Positions 47,331 through 57,310 of a stretch of 64,000 nt of DNA are shown in pieces; within the stretch, counting starts at the first letter, position 1; each line of letters opens with the position of its first letter. Origin of the DNA: Chlorops oryzae (Eukaryota; Arthropoda; Insecta; Diptera; Chloropidae); the NCBI GenBank assembly GCA_020466095.1, contig CM035808.1, positions 39,539,661 to 39,603,660 on the forward strand, given 5' to 3'. The position numbers and the translations under genes were made by a program. A model generated the notes under the pieces. It was not told the DNA's origin. It saw only the letters and a program-made list of their open reading frames with translations, and searched no databases.

Positions 47331-47983
47331 TTAATAATCTTTTTTTAAATAACCGAATTCCCGAGAAACGACTGAAATTATATGTAGGTTCCACAGTGAA
47401 ATTGGATGAAAATTAAAAATTCACAATTAGTAAAGCGCCATTAAGCTTTCCTGTCGGTAAGTGTGAAGCATTCTAATTAATGCTTAGCACGATACAATTT
47501 TAACCCAGAAGAGTAGCTCTAAGGTAGCGTGATGAACTTAATTGTCGACTGTGATCGGGTTACTGCATCTTAAAGGGGATTTTACGGGTCTTAACAAACC
47601 TAAGCCTTCGATTTCTTTATGTTGCCCGTTCATTGATTTCCTTGTTTTATGTCTCTCTATGCTCCTGAATTCTGTCCGACGGTATATGCAGCCGGTGCAC
47701 TCTATATGAAATTATGTATTTAGTTGATATTAAAAAACAACAAATCCCTTCTATTTCATGCTAATTTCTGTATTATTCTGTCTGACACGATTTAAATAAA
47801 CAAAGTTCGATCATAGGTTTCTAATGCAATTATACGAGCAGATGAAGTCAACCGCTTATCATCTGATCAATTTTTATATGATTTCTAAGTACGTGTAGAT
47901 CTTTGTGTCGAGCTTTCCTCGTAATTCATGGGAAGCCGCACAATACGGCAAGCTACCATGACTAAAGGTTGAGAATTTAAAAC

Positions 47984-48020
47984 TATAAAAAGCCAGTATT
48001 TCAAGAGCTGACTCTTCAGT
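47984..48020 (+). promoter_or_regulatory. TATA box and initiator of small peptide gene
   Basis: TATAAAA at 47984-47990 and the arthropod initiator TCAGT at 48016-48020, about 34 bases from the T of TATA to the putative start A (48018), then a 77-base leader to the ATG at 48095. Confidence 0.65.
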
Positions 48021-48059
48021 ACAATTTCTGATTAACTTGCGTTGCCATCGCTCTCTGAT

Positions 48060-49029
48060 TGGAATTTAAATTCTATCACAAATATTTTAAAACAATGAAA
48101 ATTCTTTTCGCTTTCGTTTTGGTGTGTGCGGCGGCTTTGAGTTTCGTTAAGGTAAGAGAAGAATATCGTCTGGCATTCTTTAATCAATTTCGGACTGGTT
48201 GTTAGATTTTTCGAAAGAAATCAAAGGCTACTAGTTGTTGTTGGCCCAAAATGGGCTGAATAACCATCGTAGATGAATTGAAGCCGCTGCTTCATTCAAA
48301 GGATTAAGGGGCTTTCAAGTCGTACTATCCGTAAAAAATATTTCTATATTTTGGTGGGAAATAAAGAGCTTCTCATCAAGAGCTTAATTGCGAACTTCCT
48401 ATGAGGCTAGCCACCATCATTTCAATTCTACTAATTCAAAATCCATTGAAGTTTTTGTTCAGAAGTCTGAAGTAAGATTCTCCAAATGTTCCCAGGATAG
48501 ACAATGTAGAAAAGAATATTCTGTACGTTTATGATAAAGGACTACGGCTGGTTTAAATTCATTTTTGACTTCCATTAGTTTCACTTCGTCAAGCATAGCT
48601 CGAGCGAAGCATATGTCCTTTTGAAATCAAACTTAGAAACAATGATTTACGAATGGTTTTTTAAATTTTTTTGTTGCAGTGTGTAGACAGTTTTTAGGAT
48701 TAGGCGCATGATGCAACACGGAGAGGGGAACAAAATTTTGACGGCAGTTCCTGAAAGTACTTGATATATGTAGACAATCAATATATTTATTTTTGCTAGG
48801 TTGTCTATAGGGCAATTCTAAATCGATGTTGGAAATGGTGGCCGAGAATTAAGTTGGGCAGTGTGTGTTTTATTTATGGTTATATCTCGTTAACGGTGTA
48901 ATATTTTCTCTTCCTGCCTTTAACAAAGTTTTAGCCTTAGCCATGGGGAAAAGAATTATAAATTATCAAAAAGTCCATTATACAAAGATTTCAACTTTTT
49001 TCTAAATTCTGACCATTGCTCCCAATCTC
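48060..49029. repeat. duplicated block, unit 1 (signal-peptide exon and flank)
   Basis: Runs from tggaatttaaattctatcac through exon 1 and the following ~0.9 kb. Its sequence recurs, with many short deletions, at 49030-50000. Part of it (48745-48960) also resembles 53210-53410 (shared CTGAAAGT..CTT, AAATCGAT..., GCCGAGAA.TAAGTTG, CAAAGTTTTAGC). Confidence 0.75.
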
Positions 49030-50754
49030 AATGGAATTTATCTATCAAAATATTTTGATAACAATGAAAATACTATCTTGGCTTTCGTTGTGGAGATTGG
49101 CTTTATTTCGCCTTATTGTATAGATTTTGGCACTTCTAAATCGGTTGAAGTTGTTAGATAATTAAAGAAAAATTAAAGGCATAACCTTTTTTTGCCCAAA
49201 ATGGCTAATAACATCGTGATGAATGAGCCTCATTCATTCAAAGATAAGGTTTCTACTTCAAAAATCTATATCTGGTGGGAAATAAAGTATTCCGATCAAG
49301 AGTAATTGCAACTTGTATTGAGGCTAAAGAAAGGGATCATTCAAAGCTACGAAGGTTCACTAAAATTCATTTAATTTTTGTAGGAACTGAGTAAGTTCTC
49401 CAAATGTCCCAGGTGACAATCTCGAAAATGATCAGTTCTGTCGTTCTTATGTAAATGGAACTACGGTGTTTAAATATTTGATTAAGTCTTCATGCAACAT
49501 ACTACAACATATGACTTTTGAAATCAATGATGAACAATGATTTACGAATGGAAATTTTTGTGCAGTCGTGTAACAGTTTTTAGGACGCATGACAAACGGA
49601 GAGCGGACCATAGAATTTACGTGCTAAGATTCCTGAAAGTACTTGATATATGTAGAAAATCCATTTTTATTTATTGCTAGGTTTTTTAGGCAAGTTAAAT
49701 CGATTTGGAAATATGCCCGGATAATTAAGTTGCCATTAGGATTTTACTCTTATGAGTCTACTATCTCTAAAAATTGACGGTCGAATATTTATGTCTCTTA
49801 ACTGATTTTCAACAAAGTTTTAGCTTAGCTCATGGAGGAAAAGATGGAATCTGTGATCCAACTGCATCAAAGCACTCATATCCAAATCATTGGTCATATT
49901 GAAAAATTGTCCATTTAGTCTATGGGAAAAATTCTGACTCCATGGCTCAAAGCTGCATTACGCGATGTTCTTAGAAGTCAATTTTGATGATTAAAAGTTG
50001 AAATTCTAAGATGCTCAGTATAATTCTGCCGAACAAACACATACATATTCCTAGGTCCTTAATCTTTGAATGAGTACTCAAGTTGTAGACACAGTTTTGT
50101 TAGGCGCTAATGACAACTTAAAGAACAACTTAGAAAGCAGTTGCGTACCGCATTCGTAAATTGTTTATGAGGATTTATCGCTTGAAATCGTGTTGGACAA
50201 ATCTGAATTCTTCATGTACAGTATTCTTTAAACGGTGAATTTTGCTATGGCTCAAAAAAGTAATCGTCGAGTGCCATGATATAATGACATGTTCGCAATT
50301 GTGTAAGCTTGAGTAAGAATCTGAGCTTAGAAGATACAAGGAAGAATCTTAAAAATTCATTTCCATATTCTTTAAGTGAAGCCAAAACGTTTCCAATTTT
50401 AACCTCTTGATCCACTAATCGAAAAACTTGCTGTAATGAGCAATTGTGTATCTGTTTATATCGTTTGATAAGGATCTCAGAAATATACTGAACATATTAT
50501 TCTATCAAATAGTGTCAAACATTTTAATTGTAGAATGCATCTGTATGCCCTAGTGAAAGTGGCAGCACTTACTAAAAGATGAGATCGTCGCAGTCATTGT
50601 AAAGCTCTCAATGTGTTTCAGATTACGTTGAAAATATTAGACTTAAGAAGAGTCGATGCTAAAATCACTTTTTTTTTTTCTTTTATATAGTTGTGAAGCC
50701 GCTGAAGCCTACGCCGAATGTGGGATCAAGAGAGTTAAAGAAGGCAAACAATAA
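48095..50754 (+). CDS. small secreted peptide gene, split (model uncertain)
   Basis: Exon 1 (48095-48151) codes for MKILFAFVLVCAAALSFVK, a clear signal peptide, and ends at a good donor AAG|GTAAGA. A last-exon candidate at 50691-50754 follows a strong acceptor (poly-T then TATAG) and codes for CEAAEAYAECGIKRVKEGKQ, with the stop overlapping an AATAAA signal (50750-50755). The two do not join in phase (exon 1 ends in phase 0, the last exon needs phase 2), so either a middle exon exists or an indel is present. An alternative second exon after ttttgctag at 48804 gives an open stretch starting VVYRAILNRCW. No family recognised. The promoter and leader support a real transcript; the downstream structure is doubtful, because the intron contains a degraded copy of exon 1 at 49064. 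Confidence 0.45.
49030..50000. repeat. duplicated block, unit 2 (deletion-riddled)
   Basis: Ordered matches to unit 1: the ATGAAAAT start (49064), AAATGGCTAATAACATCGTGATGAAT, TTCTCCAAATGTCCCAGG, ATGATTTACGAATGG, AGTTTTTAGGACGCATGA, CCTGAAAGTACTTGATATATGTAG. Most differences are 1-10 base losses. The exon 1 copy no longer codes for a signal peptide followed by a donor site. Confidence 0.75.
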
Positions 50755-53708
50755 AAGTTCTTCTTTAAACCTTTTTCATGTGATCAAAACTCTTAAAGTT
50801 TATTAAAAAATTATCAATTCAAATATTGTCGTAAAGAAATTTTTATTTTGGATCATTCTTATATTTTTTAAGTGCATTAAGGTGAGGCAAATTTTATGAG
50901 GTCGAGGTTTAACCCAAAAGTTGGCTCTTTGAAAGGAATTGAATCGTGCTAGGAACTAAATTTTTTTTGGAAATAAATTATAACTTTATCTTTCCTAGTT
51001 ACAAAGACAAAAATTCTAAAAATAATCATAAGGAATCAAAAATGATCATCAAAACTTTTGGTGATGGGTGAAATCTGACTTCAAATTCGTGCTCAGCACC
51101 CCAAAAAACGTAGGGTAGACAACTTCATCTTTCTGTATCAGGATCTTTATTTTTTTTTATTTGCCTGTGTAATCAGTACTTTTGGTAAAATTAAGTTTTG
51201 AGTATTTTTACTTAAATGTGTAACTTTTTTAATGCTTCCTTTCTTCCTAAAAATCATTCTTAGATGTCAAAAGAGGAAACAAAAAAGAAAAAAATTTTAT
51301 CATTGTGTAGTTTAGACTAAAAGTGATTTTTTAAAAGAAATGTTGCTAAAAATTAAACTAATTTCTGGAAAAGTGCATTAATAGCTTCAAAGCCAATGGT
51401 TGAATCAAAAAGTGTTCTTGGCGTCGTTGATAGGGAATTTTATTACCCTTATTGTTATAGCTATGCACTTCAAATCGGTTAAGTATGTCCGGAGATAATT
51501 AGAATTTACCAACCATCCTTTTTTTCAAAACTCAAAAACGGAAAGAGCCTATATCTCGAAAAATGTTCTACTTAAAACTTATCTGACTACATATTCCGAT
51601 TCAGCAGAAAATTTTACTAAAGAAATGATCATCAAAAGCCGAAGGTCGCAAAAATTTTTTTAATTTTTGTAAACTAGTGTTTTGAGCGAGCAAAGTGCGG
51701 GAAAGTCTCTATAGATCAGTTTGTACCTTCTTTCGTACGTGGAAACTCGGATTTAATTCTAAAAGCAAATAAAAATAAGAATTGACGGTCAATTATTGAC
51801 TAGTGTAAAAGGCCTCAACGCAGTATAAATAATCGATACATAAAAAACTGAATCGATCATTAAATAAAGTGATTCAAAAAAGCCTAAAAGTATGCTGCAA
51901 ACTTAACAAATAATGTTGCCAAAGGTTATTCGCTTTTGAAGGCGGCTTTTTGTGGTCTCAGTGATTTGAAAGTTTTGCCACCAAAAATTTCAAAAAAACT
52001 TCGAATACACTAATAAGGAAATATCAAGGATATTGAGTACTTATACTCCAAAAAAACGGTAATATCTTTCATTCGAAATAAATCTTGTTTCTTTTTAATT
52101 TTCATTAAATCTTTGCACTTTTGCAATACAACTTCCTGGATTCGATGAATTCAACACTCGCCCGGTAAGGGATTATATTTGAAATTGGCTACTTAATCGA
52201 AAATAATGAAGAAAATTAAATTTAATAATGCATCCGACACACCTGCAAATCTAAAAAAAGAATACTTTATTCATTTTTCTTTTCCTTCTTTCTCCAAGTT
52301 TATTACCAGCATCTCACATAAATTCAAACCAAGTCTCAAAGTCAAGCGAAAAGTGTTAGCAACAAACTGCCCCACATCGAGCGCCAACCTGCCTGTAGAT
52401 ATCCACGATCATGATCGCTCACATGGAGAGTACATATGCACATATGCACATTCATATGAACGTACGTATTTGTGCATGTGTGTTTAATGCATTGCAACAC
52501 TTAAGAAGCTATCAAACTACTTGTCAAGAATTGCGACAGAATTGCCCCAACGCAGCTGGACTGGCTGGCTAAGCCACTGAACTGGAAATCACTCGCACGC
52601 GTCATTCTCATTTCCCCCAAAAAACTTCTACTGCCGACTAGACCGAATCGTTAGCCAAGACCAAAAATACAGCATCTCATGGTTAAATATTTTGTCTCGC
52701 TAAAGAACCACAGCAACAACAATTAGGAACAGGTAATACGAATCGGAACTGCAATTTTGCAATACGTAAATGCAATGTCAGTTACAGTTTCGCAAGCTCC
52801 CATGACTGGCTTCCAATTTTTTATTATTATTATTATTTTTTTATTTTTTTTTTTATAAATCTCACGTAGTAACTGCTGAATAGCCAGCGTCCATGAAGAG
52901 TGAAGCATCAAAAAAGGAATTGCAATGTACGGCTATGCTTCTCAGAGAGAAGATGGATCGTGTTTTCTTGCTTACTGAAAAGTAATTAGAAACAGAATGT
53001 ATCTTGTTACATAGGCGAGTGATCACTGTAGATGATTGGATGAAAACTTGTTGTTTAATGTGTATAAACATTGGGTTGGAGAAAAAGAAACCGGGTTTCA
53101 GTAATGAATTTTTTTGTTACCGACTTTACAGCTTGAGATGTGATCTCATCATTCTGATAACTTATAATGTTGTGATACATTTAAGAGTCGATCGAATGTA
53201 AGATAAATCGTTTGACTGTAGTTTCTGAAAGTGCTTTATTAATGTAGCAAATCTTTGTATTTGGTTTTGCTACCTTGGCTACAGGGAAATTTTAGCTCGA
53301 TCTCGAAATTGCGGCCGAGAACTAAGTTGCGTACTTACTTATGGCTATATCACGTAACGCGCTCATTATTTTATTTTCCTATTTATCACAAAGTTTTAGC
53401 TCTAGACTTGATTAAAATATGTAGTTGTGGCACTATCTGACCCGAGAAAACTACATCTTGTAGCTACAAATAACAAAAATCTAAAAAATGTTACATTTTG
53501 TTAATCTCTTTCTACCATTTCTGGTTCATAGATCTGAAAGCAAAACGAATTTTATAGAAACTTTTTCATTAAAATGAAGAAAAAATAAAACTAGACAATC
53601 CCGTGAAGCACACTAACTGCATCAGAGTGCTTCTTGAGTGTTTTGGATCTGAAAAATTTAACTTGTTTTCCATAAATCAGAAGAAGAGACCAACAATTAT
53701 TTATTGAT
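50755..53708. other. intergenic, no gene recognised
   Basis: Contains a diverged third copy of the duplicated block (about 53210-53410). A 93-codon frame at 52206-52487 and others show no family features. (ATT)n-like tract at 52817-52856. Confidence 0.5.
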
Positions 53709-53721
53709 CTAAAATGGGCTA

Positions 53722-53967
53722 GGTAGGTAGGTAGGTTGAAGTGGCTGCCACTTAGGCCGTTAATCGGCCCATTGTGATACCAAGGAGGTTTTCTTGTGTT
53801 TGTGTGAGTGTATTTGTCTTTTTATATTGTGTGCCCCTAACATGCGACTTTTGAAAAACCACTGCTAGACTTGGAACATTACACTCCGTTTCGCCTGTGC
53901 CGGGAATCGAACCTCGGACCCTGGGATCAAGAGCATAGCACGCATCCCCTACGTTATCCCAGAGCCA
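53722..53967 (-). mobile_element. tRNA-derived SINE with LINE-like tail
   Basis: 246 bp, minus strand. The head begins GTGGCTCTGGGATAACGTAG (A-box region), with a perfect B box GGTTCGATTCC about 50 bases on; the 3' tail reads GGTATCACAATGGGCC, CGGCCTAAGTGG, CAGCCACTTC and ends in CCTA repeats. Flanked by a 13-bp direct repeat CTAAAATGGGCTA (53709-53721 and 53968-53980), a clear target-site duplication. The tail resembles the 3' end of the LINE fragments at 16350 and 19175. Transcribed by pol III if active. Confidence 0.88.
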
Positions 53968-53980
53968 CTAAAATGGGCTA

Positions 53981-54373
53981 AGCTCCCAAACTTTTACGAA
54001 TTTTATGAGAATTTTTTTTTATTAAAATGAAGTAAAAATAGAACTGAACAACTCCTTTGAGCACACTTGCTCCATCAGAGATCTTCTTGATACCGATTAT
54101 CCACAGCAAATTTGAAAACTTTTACCCGAAATTAAAAAAAAAACGTCACAACTTTTTCGATCACCCAAAGTATTACAGCAACACTGAGAGAATTTTTTTT
54201 TTAACAGAATCGATATCAGATTTTCTTAACAGTTAAAAAGTACTGAATAATGTCAATTGGAGGGCCTATAAAATATTCCTAGAAAGGTAATGAGAGCGAA
54301 TATGCGGGCCCTTTAGAAAATTTTTTACAAATTTAATATAATTTAAGGCGAATATTTCTTCCCGTGTATAAAT
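53981..54373. other. intergenic, partial internal repeat
   Basis: 54015-54110 resembles 53560-53650 (ATTAAAATGAAG.AAAAATA, GAGCACAC, CATCAGAG..CTTCTTGA), a short diverged duplication on either side of the SINE. No gene. Confidence 0.5.
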
Positions 54374-54621
54374 ACATTTAAATATATAAACAAAAGTCAT
54401 TCGCACAGTTGTCACGACAGGTTCGAAGCGACTTTGCAACAAAAGGTCGTGCTGCGGCATCGTCATTCATGGAATAAGAGAGTAGTATCTCATTCATTCT
54501 TGACGCGACATCGCGAAATGTAAGCGAATTTTTCAGGCTAAAGAAAGCAATTGAAAGGCAAAGAAAGTGGTCAACAAGGTGTTAAAGTACAACGTGGATA
54601 ATAAGTGAAAATTAATTATTT

Positions 54622-54786
54622 ATGAAGACTAAAAAAACGAATACCGAGATAATGGATGCCGAGCCGCAGGAATTTGTGACTGCCATTTTGGAATTCAATT
54701 CTGGTTTCCTGCGCCTTTTGGACAGTTTCGAGCAGCGACAGTTCGATTTATTTTTAGGTGTTTTGAAATATTTGTACCTTAGTTAA
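54622..54786 (+). other. short GC-richer frame, possible gag or exon remnant
   Basis: A 54-codon frame reading MKTKKTNTEIMDAEPQEF..., then an amphipathic stretch LRLLDSFEQRQFDLF. Base composition at 54650-54750 is clearly less AT-rich than its surroundings and looks coding. Downstream come an AATAAA-like signal (54844) and, at 54912, TTGGCGTC after a T/A-rich stretch, reminiscent of an LTR end followed by a primer-binding site. I cannot decide between an LTR-retrotransposon gag remnant and a host exon (AG|GTGTTT at 54752). No family recognised with confidence. Confidence 0.3.
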
Positions 54787-56921
54787 ATTTTTGTTTTGTT
54801 TTTGTTTTAGTCTGAATTTTGTTAGTAAATTAAGTCGTTAGAAAAATAAAATCTTAAGTGGAAAGATAAAGAGTTCTCTTATTTTATTGAGGGATTAGAA
54901 GGACTTGAAGTTGGCGTCAATTGTAAAGATTTTATTGCTTTCTTCGCTCATTGAAAAGTCATTTTTCCACCGAAGGCTGCTAGTTAGTGCAGTAATAATT
55001 TATAAATATAATATTTTTCACGTAAGACGGCCCTTCAGATGACATTAGTCAAAGTTTTTTATGGTCATTCTGAGCAGAAATAATTGTCTTTCCGTGGCTA
55101 ACTATCATGAAAGGCTTTAAAGACTTAACATTCTTGAGAGTCACATCTGTTTTTTATGTCAAAATTGTTTGTTACTGAGCTTTTTGACCCCGGGAAATGT
55201 CCCGGCTCAAGAAGAAGAAGAAGAAGTAATTACAGAGCAATTTAACGTGGAATTGCCCGCCTTTTGCTGATAAATAAATAAATAAATAAATAAACTTATT
55301 AATATATAATAATTAAAGAAATCAATTAACGAAAAAAAAAAAATTTAATAAATAAAACAAATTCTTCAACGATAAAAAATTATAAAATATATTATTTTAG
55401 GTTTTTGAATTATTATTTCGTTCAGATGATGAAGCTGGTAAACAGTAAGAGACTCCAAGATGGGTCAAGTCAAAACGCAATGCAGAAAAAAGCTAAAAAA
55501 AATTATCAGTAAGGGTGTCATAGATAGTAGATAGTAGCTTATCAGTAAGATACTCGAAACTCTCTTAGTTTTTTTGAGTCTATGAAGAATATAGAGCGAG
55601 GCGAGATGACTAAGCGTTGAAGACCAATTCTAAGAAAGGTGTTCCTCTAAAAGAGACCATGCCCACTCAAATCAATTTTAAGAAAAATACTTGAGAAAAT
55701 AATCGCTCAATCGGTTTATGAATCTGAGGATTAAAAGGCAATAAAAAATTTTTTTAAGCTTCGTTTCTAAAACCTTTTAAGAAAGTCTTTTATAGTAAAT
55801 TTATGTAATTTTTTGAGCAGATATCCTTACTGAAGCTATCTGGAGAATTGAGTCGACATTTTTCGGGCATATTTAAAGAATTATTTTTAGTTTTTTCTTT
55901 GGATTTAGGGTAAAATTATTCTACTTTGCAGTACCAAAACAATATCAAGCAGCACTCGGATAGAGTTGGTGCTGCAAGAAGTTGTTCAGTTTTATTTTTT
56001 CTTCATTTTATTAAAAAATATTTCATAGAAATCGAACAGATTTGGGAGCTAGAGGCTAAAAATGGTAAAATCAAATAAACAATTTTAAACATTTTTGATA
56101 TTTTTGGTATTTGTACCTACTTAATAAAGCTTTTGGGGGTCAGCTATTACTACAGTCATTATATTTTTGTATAAAGATTAAACTTGTCATAGACAAGAAA
56201 ATAAAAAATGAAACGGCTTACGAATTATAGCCGTAAGTAAAACAAAACAAACTGTGCAACTTAATTATCGGCCACACTTTTCAAGATCGATTTAAAATTG
56301 ACTTACAGACAATCTAGCAAAATCAAAGATGTAGATTTGCTGCATTTATCAAGTCCTTTAGGAACATCATTCAAAATTTTGCTTACCTACATTTTACTTG
56401 TTGCACAGTGTAAAAGAGCTGTATGAAGTAAAAAACAAAATGCAGACTGGCAGAAAAACATCAAGAGAAACGAGCCCATCTAAAACCTCCTTCTGATTTT
56501 TATTTTATATTGCCTTTCTCTTGTTGTTCTGGAAGCTGCTCTCCGACGCACAAACGCAACATTCAACCTTAGGAAATTGTATCACATATATTTAAACGGG
56601 TTTGATAGTTTATTTTTGAATATATTAACCAAATTCATAGGTAAGACCAATAAACAGAAGAAACATCTCATGCCAAAAGTGCTTAATCGGTCAATACAAA
56701 CACTATTAAGCTCTTATGTCATATCGCAGCTGGCTCAGATTCTTTTAAAAGACTATTACCATTTCTGTAGGTCTATCCCAATTCTTATTAATTCAATCAT
56801 GGCCTCCATTTATTCGAAAAAATGAACACTCGAAGAAAAAAAGCGGGAGCTCTTCTAATGATCTTGAATTATATTATTTTTCTAAGCCATTAAGAATGCT
56901 TAATGTAAAGTTACTTAACTT
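54787..56921. other. intergenic, simple repeats only
   Basis: Contains (GAA)n at 55208-55226 and (AAAT)n at 55270-55293. No gene recognised. Confidence 0.5.
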
Positions 56922-57209
56922 AACAAGTAAGGGTGTTATAGTCAGGCGAGCCTGACAATAGAATACCCGACACAGACTCACATGTTCAAATTAAATATAC
57001 GCTCAAATTTTAAGTTTAATTAAAATAATTCGAAAAACTTCGATTTTAGAGCAGTTTTTGTGATTTTCGTAAATGACCCTAGTACTGGAGGTACCCCTAA
57101 AAATGGTCCGATCAGGTCCACTTTCGAACTTGTTCTTACTCATGTCCCCGTGAGCACGTATACGAAATTTTGTCAAGATAGCTCAACTCCTTCGATAAGA
57201 TAACTGTAT

Positions 57210-57243
<34 letters not shown>

Positions 57244-57310
57244 GGACATGTCTGTGTTATACACATCCACACAAACGCAATATACCCCCGACACAGAGTG
57301 TGTCGGGTAT
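56922..57310 (-). mobile_element. Helentron-type element, inverted copy
   Basis: 389 bp. On the minus strand it starts ATACCCGACACACTCTGTGTCGGGGGTAT (5' hairpin), contains a GTCTG microsatellite (57211-57243 on plus as GACA units) and ACTAGGGTCATTT, and ends GTCAGGCTCGCCTGAC stem - TATAACACCCTTACTTGTT. Termini are identical in kind to the copy in AdoR intron 1, of which it is a shorter relative. Confidence 0.82.
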
